From: Nibribacter koreensis
GTDB lineage: Bacteria > Bacteroidota > Bacteroidia > Cytophagales > Hymenobacteraceae
Length of the DNA stretch: 64,000 nucleotides
NCBI RefSeq assembly: GCF_039541795.1
Contig: NZ_BAABGX010000003.1
Span: 310,001-374,000 of the forward strand
Direction: 5' to 3'
Positions within the stretch are counted from its first letter, which is position 1; every line of letters starts with the position of its first letter. The position numbers were made by a program, and so were the translations under genes. A model generated the notes under the pieces. The model searched no databases and was not told the origin of the DNA. It was given only the letters and a program-made list of their open reading frames with translations. Positions 58,061-64,000 of this stretch are shown piece after piece.

Positions 58061-58309
58061 ATGTATTTAGAAATCATCACCCCAGATAAGAGAGTATTTG
58101 AAGGCGACGTGACTTCAGTTCAGTTTCCTGGTATTAATGGTGGCTTTGAAGTGTTGAACAACCACGCCGCCTTGATTAGTGCCTTGGCTAACGGTCCTGT
58201 GCGCGTGACGCCTACTACTGGTGCATCAGTGGTATTCCAGATTGACGGGGGAGTTGTGGAAGTACTGGACAATAAGATTATTGTCTTGGCCGAAGCCGTA
58301 ACCGCCTAA
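58061..58309 (+). CDS. atpC: ATP synthase F1 subunit epsilon
   Basis: An 82-residue short-form epsilon subunit, which couples the rotor of F1 to F0. It has only the N-terminal beta-sandwich: LEIITPDKRVFEGDVTSVQF, GGFEVLNNHAALISAL and the ending DNKIIVLAEAVTA. The inhibitory C-terminal helical hairpin is absent, as in most Bacteroidota. It is 88 bp after atpD and probably cotranscribed. Confidence 0.95.
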   Translation: MYLEIITPDKRVFEGDVTSVQFPGINGGFEVLNNHAALISALANGPVRVTPTTGASVVFQIDGGVVEVLDNKIIVLAEAVTA

Positions 58310-58333
58310 GATTTCCTGTTTTTCATTTTGAGA

Positions 58334-58370
58334 GCCCGTTTTTCTGCAAAGAAGGCGGGCTTTCGCTTTT
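58334..58370 (+). terminator. Terminator after atpC
   Basis: GCCCG pairs with CGGGC (58356-58360) with a partly paired inner stem, followed by TTTCGCTTTT. It lies 25 bp past the atpC stop. Confidence 0.7.
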
Positions 58371-58375
58371 ACTAT

Positions 58376-58413
58376 CGTTTTTGGCCTGTTTCCCAGAAAA
58401 CAGGTCAAAAACG
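58376..58413. repeat. 38-bp palindromic repeat, copy U
   Basis: Directly follows the atpC terminator. Confidence 0.88.
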
Positions 58414-58547
58414 TCATCAGTACATTTACCGCTTTCTGCTTACCTTTAGAATTGTTGATTGCTAGTTGTGGCGGGCACCCAACCATAGCTATTGAGAGCC
58501 ATTAGAAGAAAGCATATAGAATAAGCACTTCAAGGAAAGAACTAATT

Positions 58548-59132
58548 ATGAAGATTCAGTTACTAATCTTTTTCATTGCTAGTTCATTTGGTGTGTTAGG
58601 TCAAAACTTGCCACACATTGAGGCAAGCACAAATCTGCATGAGCGTAACAATTCTGTCATTTATAAGGCCTTTCATGACCAATATGATTTTTTGATTTCT
58701 TACTCAGAAGAAAGTTATTGGTGGAGTAATAGATGCGAATACAGAATTCTAGCAACTAAAGATGATGCATGGTATTGTTTGCGCTACACTTCAAAGCAGA
58801 AGAATGACAAGAGTTTTAGCAAGCCATTTATCACCAAACAGAAAATAAGAAAAAAGAAAGGTGACTTGCTATTGGATGAATTGTCACGATTAGGCTTCTG
58901 GACTCTAAATCAAGATTCACTGAACTACACTACTAAGCACAATGGGGGTGGCAGAACGACTACTTATACTGTTTCTGATGGAGTTAATTATAAATTTGAA
59001 ATACTCACAAGGGAAGAATTCAAAACTATAAGCGCATACGAACCTGATTACTTCATTCAAGAACTGCCAGAATACAAACAGAGGCAGATGTTCATCTATT
59101 CAAGAAACGCATTTAAGGTTCTTTGTAAATAA
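58548..59132 (+). CDS. Hypothetical secreted protein
   Basis: A 194-residue protein with a signal peptide (MKIQLLIFFIASSFGVLGQ). The mature part is Lys/Tyr/Trp-rich (YSEESYWWSNRCEYR, WYCLRYTSKQKNDKSF) with no domain I recognise. It is markedly AT-richer than atpD-atpC and the enzymes that follow, like other single lipoprotein or secreted genes in this window. It is probably periplasmic or surface located. Confidence 0.65.
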   Translation: MKIQLLIFFIASSFGVLGQNLPHIEASTNLHERNNSVIYKAFHDQYDFLISYSEESYWWSNRCEYRILATKDDAWYCLRYTSKQKNDKSFSKPFITKQKIRKKKGDLLLDELSRLGFWTLNQDSLNYTTKHNGGGRTTTYTVSDGVNYKFEILTREEFKTISAYEPDYFIQELPEYKQRQMFIYSRNAFKVLCK

Positions 59133-59267
59133 TATGGCGGATGGTATTTGAGGAGTGGTATTTACAACTTCATCCGCACTATTTATGTAATTTAATCGTC
59201 CTGATTAATCAAATAAAATACTCCTGCAATTCTTAATTATTAATTACTAATTCTTAATTAACCCGCC

Positions 59268-60395
59268 GTGTCCATATCACCAAAAGTTACGCCCATCTAC
59301 CAGACTTCTGTGTTCACCTTTGAGGACTTGAACGCATTGGAAGCTTATTTTGAGATACCGGGTCAGAGCTACCTATACAGCCGCAATGGCAACCCTAATA
59401 CAGATGAGTTGGCCGAAGAGGTGAACCAACTGGAGAGCGGACAGGGCGCAGTGGCTACTTCCTCGGGCATGTCGGCTATTTTGACGGCTATGCTGGTGTA
59501 CTGCCAGTCTGGAGACCATGTCCTGTGCGCCGAGGAAATCTATGGAGGCTCTGCCGCTTTGCTTACGCAAGAGTTGACGCGCATGGGCGTGCAGGTGAGT
59601 TTCGTGCCGATGGGGGAGATGTACAGCTTTGGAAACTATGTGCAAGCCAATACAAAAGTGCTATTGGTAGAGACAATCAGTAACCCCATGATGACGGTAT
59701 TGGACTTGGCCAAAGTAGCGGAAGAGTGCCAGAAGCACGGCGTGAAATTGGTAGTGGACAATACTTTTGCTTCGCCGGTCATCACCAAACCTCTGGAATT
59801 GGGCGCTGAAATGGTCATTCACAGCGTAACGAAATACCTTTCTGGGCACAGTGATGTGACGGCAGGCGTTGTAGTGGCCAAAGAAACCGCAGATGCCCAG
59901 CGGGCTAAGCAGATCGTGGTGGCTTGGGGCTTGAATTTAAGTCCGTTTGATTCCTGGCTAGCCGCTCGTGGTCTCAAGACTTTGAAACTTCGCATCCGTC
60001 AGCATTCAGAGAATGCCTTGGCTTTGGCAACTTACCTGCAAAACCACTCTAAAGTAAGCGAAGTCTATTACCCAGGTCTACCCGACCATCCACAGCACGC
60101 TTTGGCTTCTGCTCAAGGAAAAGGCTGGTTTGGCGGAATGCTGTCCTTCAGAATCAAAGACGAAGTAGAGACCGTGAACCGCTTCATGCGCGGACTGTCG
60201 CATATTCCCTTTGCGCCTTCCTTGGCAGGCGTGGTTTCCTCTATTTCGTATCCATTAGGCACCTCGCATAGAGCGCTCACCGAAGAGCAACGTGCTAAAC
60301 TGGGAATCTCTACGGGCTTGATTCGTTTGTCTGTGGGCATTGAAGAGGCAGAGGATTTAATCGCTGATTTAGAGAAAGCACTAGACGCAATATAG
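59268..60395 (+). CDS. PLP-dependent Cys/Met metabolism enzyme
   Basis: A 375-residue enzyme of the cystathionine gamma-synthase/gamma-lyase family. It has VTPIYQTSVFTFEDLNALEA, YLYSRNGNPNTDELAEEVNQ, VATSSGMSAI, VDNTFASPVITKPLELGAEM and the PLP lysine in HSVTKYLSGHSDVTAG, and it ends near STGLIRLSVGIEEAEDLIAD. The SVTKY and SGHSD motifs fit cystathionine gamma-synthase, gamma-lyase or methionine gamma-lyase; the reaction is undecided. The GTG at 59268 is the first possible start after an in-frame stop, so the protein lacks the first 15 or so residues often seen in the family. It is separate from metX-metZ. Confidence 0.88.
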   Translation: MSISPKVTPIYQTSVFTFEDLNALEAYFEIPGQSYLYSRNGNPNTDELAEEVNQLESGQGAVATSSGMSAILTAMLVYCQSGDHVLCAEEIYGGSAALLTQELTRMGVQVSFVPMGEMYSFGNYVQANTKVLLVETISNPMMTVLDLAKVAEECQKHGVKLVVDNTFASPVITKPLELGAEMVIHSVTKYLSGHSDVTAGVVVAKETADAQRAKQIVVAWGLNLSPFDSWLAARGLKTLKLRIRQHSENALALATYLQNHSKVSEVYYPGLPDHPQHALASAQGKGWFGGMLSFRIKDEVETVNRFMRGLSHIPFAPSLAGVVSSISYPLGTSHRALTEEQRAKLGISTGLIRLSVGIEEAEDLIADLEKALDAI

Positions 60396-60402
60396 TAAAA
60401 GG

Positions 60403-60440
60403 CGTTTTTGGCTTGTTTTACAGAAAGTAGGCCAAAAACG
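60403..60440. repeat. 38-bp palindromic repeat, copy V
   Basis: Begins 7 bp after the stop of the PLP enzyme gene. The left arm is GGCTTG and the right CAGAAAGTAGGCC, so slightly mispaired. Confidence 0.87.
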
Positions 60441-60452
60441 GACAGCGTCAGT

Positions 60453-60490
60453 CCCTTCTCCCTGAGGGAGAAGGTTAGGATGAGGGGGTT
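60453..60490 (+). repeat. CTTCTC-type hairpin repeat, copy 2
   Basis: CCCTTCTCCCTGAGGGAGAA starts a 9-bp hairpin (CCTTCTCCC/GGGAGAAGG), followed by GGTTAGGATGAGGGGGTT. It matches 12845-12882 in the opposite direction with two differences. Confidence 0.78.
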
Positions 60491-60651
60491 ATTATTGCAA
60501 ATGTAAACACCCCTCTCCAGGGCTTCGCTCGCTACTTCAAACTCTCGTTTGAGTAATCCTTTAGGGGAGTATCTGCTGTTAGTTAAGGCAGATTACATAG
60601 AAACTTGTAAGAGAGCTTCAACCGAATGAAGTTCATTAGTGAACTGTATTT

Positions 60652-61788
60652 CTACTTCCTAAAAAATCTCCTAATCACTTCCGCCACACGGTTCTGTTGC
60701 TGAAAAGTAAGCTGAGTGCCCGAAGGAAGGCACAATCCTCTGGCGAACAAATCATCGCTGACGTTCTCCCCGAAGTAGTCACAGCCTTGGTACAACGGTT
60801 GCTGGTGCATGGGTTGCCAGAGTGGTCGGCTTTCAATTTGTTCTGAAAGCAACGCCAGCCGTATTTTCTCTGGCGTGATACCACTTCCTTTTTTAATAGT
60901 GAAACAGGAAAGCCAGCGGTTGCTAGTAAAGCCTTCGGGTTCTGGTTGCCATTGGATTTCCTCTATGTCTTGTAACAGCGTTTGATAGTTTGCAAAGACC
61001 TGTCGTTTCTGCTGGATGCGTTCCTCTAACACTTCCAATTGTCCACGCCCAATGCCCGCGCAGATGTTGCTGAGGCGGTAATTGTACCCTATGGTGGTAT
61101 GATGGTAATGCGGCGTGGGTTCTTTGGCTTGGGTGGCCAGCCATTTGGCCTTCTCTACCATAGCTTGGTCATGGGCTACCAGCGCGCCGCCGCCAGACGT
61201 GGTGATTATCTTGTTTCCGTTGAAGGAGTAGAAACCTGCCACCCCAAAACTGCCCATCTGCTGGCCGTTATAAGTAGAGCCCAGGGCCTCGGCGGCGTCT
61301 TCAATGACTGGCACGGCATAGTGCTGGCATAACTCCAGAATCTCCTGCATGCGCGAAGGCATTCCGTACAGGTGCACCACAATGAGCGCTTTGGGAAGTT
61401 TGCCTTTCTGTTTACGGTCTTCTAAAGCTTGTTCCAGTGCCTTAGGACTAAGGTTCCAAGTAGAAGGTTCGCTGTCAATCAAAACAGGCGTTGCGCCTAC
61501 GTAACGAATGGGGTTGGAACTAGCCACGAAGGTAAAGCTAGAGCAGAACACCTCATCGCCCGGGCTAATGCCCAAAGCCAACAAGGCCAGATGCAAGGCC
61601 GCCGTGCCAGAAGAAAGAGCGGCGGCCTGCGGCATTCCTACGTACGTAGCCAGTTCTTTTTCAAAACCGTCTACGTTCGCGCCCGCAGTGGTAATCCAGT
61701 TCTGGTCAAACGCCAGCTGGATGTAATGCTGCTCCCTGCCCCCCATATGCGGCGGCGAGAGGTAGATAAAATCCTGATTGGTGCTCAT
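60652..61788 (-). CDS. DegT/DnrJ/EryC1/StrS family aminotransferase
   Basis: A 378-residue PLP enzyme that aminates a UDP-keto-sugar at C4. It has FIYLSPPHMGGREQHYIQLA at the start, SSGTAALHLALLALGISPGD, VIEDAAEALGSTYNG and the PLP lysine in YSFNGNKIITTSGGGALVA. With the acetyltransferase and sugar transferase just upstream it forms a PglE-PglD-PglC-like set that makes and loads a di-N-acetylated bacillosamine-type sugar onto a lipid carrier. It overlaps the acetyltransferase stop by 4 bp (ATGA). I chose the ATG at 61788 for that reason; a longer frame adds 15 residues. Confidence 0.92.
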   Translation of the reverse strand: MSTNQDFIYLSPPHMGGREQHYIQLAFDQNWITTAGANVDGFEKELATYVGMPQAAALSSGTAALHLALLALGISPGDEVFCSSFTFVASSNPIRYVGATPVLIDSEPSTWNLSPKALEQALEDRKQKGKLPKALIVVHLYGMPSRMQEILELCQHYAVPVIEDAAEALGSTYNGQQMGSFGVAGFYSFNGNKIITTSGGGALVAHDQAMVEKAKWLATQAKEPTPHYHHTTIGYNYRLSNICAGIGRGQLEVLEERIQQKRQVFANYQTLLQDIEEIQWQPEPEGFTSNRWLSCFTIKKGSGITPEKIRLALLSEQIESRPLWQPMHQQPLYQGCDYFGENVSDDLFARGLCLPSGTQLTFQQQNRVAEVIRRFFRK

Positions 61789-62438
61789 ACCGCTTGCTTG
61801 ATGATTCTGGCCGGTACGCCCACGGCCGTGCAATGGTCGGGGAGGTCTTGGGTGACGACTGCGCCCGCGCCTATGGTGGTAAACGCGCCCACGGTTTTGT
61901 ATTGCAGAATAGAGCTGTTGGTGCCCATGTAGACGCCTTTGCCTAGCCGTACGCCTCCACTAACTGCTACCTGGGGCATAAGGGAACAGTAGTCGCCCAG
62001 TGTGGCGTCATGACCCACGGTACAGGCCAGATTCAGCAAGACATGTTTGCCCAAAAGGACATTAGTGGTAAGGATGGTGTTCTGGCAGATGATGCTTCCT
62101 TCGCCTATCTGGTTGATTTGCATCGCTTCATTGATGACCGATGGGTGCACCAGCACCGGGAATAGCAAGAAGTTGTTGAAGAGCCTGTCAACTACCTTGG
62201 CCTTTGCCTGACAATCACCAATAGCAATGACAGCGTGTAAGGGAACAGGGGTAGCATTGAGGTCATCCACGGTGCCTAAATAAGGAAAACGGAAGTCTTC
62301 TGCCGGAGCGGCATCGTCGTAAAAGCCCAAGAAATTCCAGGTAGGGGTGTGTTGGTTAATCTGATGAATGAGCATCAAGACCTCGCGGCCCAGACCGCCG
62401 GCCCCTACAATGACAATATCTTTTCCTGAGTTACTCAT
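61785..62438 (-). CDS. Sialic acid/bacillosamine O- or N-acetyltransferase
   Basis: A 217-residue PglD/NeuD-type enzyme. The N-terminal Rossmann half reads DIVIVGAGGLGREVLMLIHQ and has a sugar-binding VIAIGDCQAK stretch. A left-handed beta-helix of hexapeptide repeats follows (for example GKHVLLNLACTVGHDATLGD), with the active-site His in VGHDATLGDYCSLMP. It probably acetylates the 4-amino group of the UDP-sugar made by the aminotransferase downstream. It overlaps its neighbours by 4 bp on each side, a sign of translational coupling. Confidence 0.9.
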   Translation of the reverse strand: MSNSGKDIVIVGAGGLGREVLMLIHQINQHTPTWNFLGFYDDAAPAEDFRFPYLGTVDDLNATPVPLHAVIAIGDCQAKAKVVDRLFNNFLLFPVLVHPSVINEAMQINQIGEGSIICQNTILTTNVLLGKHVLLNLACTVGHDATLGDYCSLMPQVAVSGGVRLGKGVYMGTNSSILQYKTVGAFTTIGAGAVVTQDLPDHCTAVGVPARIIKQAV

Positions 62439-63052
62439 GAAGCAGTATTAGAAGAACCGGTAAACCGTGGCATTGTGGCGGTGTTGGGTGCCGATATGCC
62501 TTCGGGTTTGAAAACGTGTTTGAACGTACGCCATAGGATGTGCAGGTCAACTTTAAAAGAGACATGTTCCACGTACCACACGTCAAAAGTAAACTTTTCT
62601 TCCCAGGTTAGCAGGTTACGGCCATTTACCTGCGCCCAGCCCGTAATGCCAGGTTTCACCGAGTGGCGACTGGCCTGCTCCCGTGTATATAATGGTAGAT
62701 ACTCCATGAGCAAAGGCCGCGGTCCCACCAGACTCATATCTCCCTTGATCACATTCCACAATTGCGGTAACTCGTCCAGAGAGGTCTTTCTGATGAACCT
62801 GCCTAAAGGTGTCAAGCGCTGTTCATCTGGTAACAACTCTCCATTTGCATCACGGCGCTGGGTCATGGTGGTGAACTTGTAGAATGTGAAGGCTTTGCCT
62901 CGTAATCCTGGCCGTTGGTGCCTGAACAGGACCTTTCCATCAAACCCAAACCACAACGCCACGGCCACAGCTAACATCACCGGCCAGAGCAACAGAAGCG
63001 CGGTTCCGGCTAGCAGAAGGTCTAAAAAGCGTTTTCCGTGGGGAAGGTACAT
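62435..63052 (-). CDS. Sugar transferase (PglC-like, initiating)
   Basis: A 205-residue monotopic phosphoglycosyl transferase that joins a sugar phosphate to undecaprenyl phosphate. A re-entrant hydrophobic helix lies near the start (about 10-33, LLLAGTALLLLWPVMLAVAV). The catalytic part has LFRHQRPGLRGKAFTFYKFT, followed by LTPLGRFIRKTSLDELPQLW (catalytic Asp-Glu) and KGDMSLVGPRPLLMEYLPLY. It heads the three-gene set, which starts surface glycan, capsule or glycoprotein assembly. Confidence 0.94.
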   Translation of the reverse strand: MYLPHGKRFLDLLLAGTALLLLWPVMLAVAVALWFGFDGKVLFRHQRPGLRGKAFTFYKFTTMTQRRDANGELLPDEQRLTPLGRFIRKTSLDELPQLWNVIKGDMSLVGPRPLLMEYLPLYTREQASRHSVKPGITGWAQVNGRNLLTWEEKFTFDVWYVEHVSFKVDLHILWRTFKHVFKPEGISAPNTATMPRFTGSSNTAS

Positions 63053-63080
63053 TGAAGTTGATGTTTTATTAATAAGGTCT

Positions 63081-63848
63081 TTAGGAGTTTAAAGAAACGG
63101 TTGACAAAAGTCTACACTTCGGGCATTGGAAATCATAAAACCGATGAAGCTGATTTGAAAGTTGCCATTTACCTCCGCAACTTGGACAAGAAGTAGAGTT
63201 TTCTTTCATCTTCGTCTTTCGGTAATGAAACAGGTAGTAATAAGTGGGGGTTTGGGTTAGTTCTTCTATTCTTCTACAAATATCAATACCTTGTTTTGAT
63301 AGGGGGGAGTTAAATTTCTGCATTTGATTAAGGGCCCATTGTTCACCTATCTCGCTGTTCATTTGCAGAGTGTCACAACTATTATAATTAGATTCCCAGC
63401 TTAAGATTGGGCCATAACCGTGGTCATAATAGCTTGGAAGTTTATAAAGAGGTACAGCGCAATTGCAATCTCCACAGGTGATGGGTGATTGTATGGTGAG
63501 GTAATTTGTGATTAAAATATAGAAGCTTGGTTTATCACAGCTACAAGCTCCTGTATAGCTCTCATAAGCCTTGCCTACAGTACTAAATTGTATTTGGGCC
63601 TCACAAAGCTCCTCGATTTTTTTGCTCTGCCTGTTTACATAAAAGTTGTTGTAAACCTGGCTCAAGGAATCTTTTTCGTGGGTAAATGGGTAACAAACTA
63701 TCTTCGTGCCATTTAAAAATTGGGATTCAAATTTCCCCTGAGTCTGTCCATTTTGACGGTAGTGCGCTAGAAGTAAACCGAACTCCTCTTCCATAGCTTC
63801 TATGTCATCTGCGGATTGTATGTGGATGGTTATTTCTTGAACGTACAT
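63081..63848 (-). CDS. DUF2310 zinc-ribbon protein
   Basis: A 255-residue protein of the DUF2310 family, described as zinc-ribbon and possibly nucleic-acid binding. Two Cys clusters are visible: ACSCDKP and CGDCNCAVPLY in the middle, and the C-terminal ribbon CPSCGGKWQL..FQCPKC. Earlier parts have an alpha/beta body (YVQEITIHIQSADDIEAMEE). It is soluble, with no signal peptide. It ends 28 bp before the sugar transferase start on the same strand, so it may be in the same transcript, but the role there is unclear. Confidence 0.82.
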   Translation of the reverse strand: MYVQEITIHIQSADDIEAMEEEFGLLLAHYRQNGQTQGKFESQFLNGTKIVCYPFTHEKDSLSQVYNNFYVNRQSKKIEELCEAQIQFSTVGKAYESYTGACSCDKPSFYILITNYLTIQSPITCGDCNCAVPLYKLPSYYDHGYGPILSWESNYNSCDTLQMNSEIGEQWALNQMQKFNSPLSKQGIDICRRIEELTQTPTYYYLFHYRKTKMKENSTSCPSCGGKWQLSNQLHRFYDFQCPKCRLLSTVSLNS

Positions 63849-63894
63849 TCAAAAGTTGTTCTTATCATGAAAGGCAAGAAATCCTAACTTACTC

Positions 63895-63932
63895 CATTTT
63901 TAGCCACTTTTCCTGAAAACAGGCCAAAAACG
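63895..63932. repeat. 38-bp palindromic repeat, copy W
   Basis: Upstream of the DUF2310 gene. The right arm is intact; the left arm begins CATTTTTAGCCACTTTTC, so it is eroded. Confidence 0.83.
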
Positions 63933-64000
63933 GAAGTTACCAATTTCCCTTCTGTTTACTACATACTGAATCCTGATAACTGTTTAGTATTTTGCGGGCA

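Overview
The window comes from a member of the Bacteroidota, most likely a Cytophagales/Hymenobacteraceae organism (Rufibacter- or Pontibacter-like; genus is inference). The signs are a PorP/SprF-type protein beside a giant SprB-repeat adhesin with a gliding-motility-type C-terminal domain, SPII lipoproteins, an atpDC pair apart from the other ATP synthase genes, a single-domain PurL, and promoters of the Bacteroidota form TTTG-N19-TAnnTTTG. Several of these promoters sit exactly where expected (for example before the TonB receptor and before tRNA-Gln).

Layout. 0-2.5 kb: a PepSY protein fragment and a TonB-dependent siderophore receptor (iron uptake). 2.6-8.5 kb: an osmotic-stress group (MscS channel, trehalose-6-phosphate synthase/phosphatase fusion, GH15 hydrolase). 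8.7-12.7 kb: methionine synthesis (metX, an OsmC protein, metZ). 13-22 kb: housekeeping and stress genes (FMN stress protein, polysaccharide deacetylase, cold-shock protein, Gfo/Idh oxidoreductase, higBA toxin-antitoxin, SDR, typA). 21.8-38.5 kb: a PorP/SprF-type protein and a 5231-residue adhesin that fills a quarter of the window. 39-48 kb: DUF3050 protein, small hypotheticals, metG, two tandem TonB_C paralogues, a lactonase and an MFS transporter. 48-55 kb: GAF protein, pth, rplY, prs, tRNA-Gln, purL. 55-60 kb: small proteins, atpD-atpC, a PLP sulfur-amino-acid enzyme. 60.6-63.9 kb: a tightly overlapping sugar transferase/acetyltransferase/aminotransferase trio and a DUF2310 protein.

Two structures stand out beyond the genes. 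(1) The adhesin consists of about 58 SprB modules of 233 nt arranged in a higher-order repeat of six modules (about 1.4 kb), much like satellite DNA, with one phase slip of three modules. (2) The intergenic DNA is full of small palindromic repeats. A 38-bp near-perfect palindrome occurs 23 times, shows paired (compensatory) base changes between copies, and is present between most transcription units but absent from the adhesin gene. Larger composites are built from it: a module of about 0.56-0.59 kb occurs twice, once splitting the usually tight prs-rplY-pth order. A 179-bp MITE-like element with 12-bp terminal inverted repeats lies upstream of metG. One palindrome copy forms the start of a lipoprotein signal peptide. 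No transposase, integrase, CRISPR array, rRNA or replication origin was seen.
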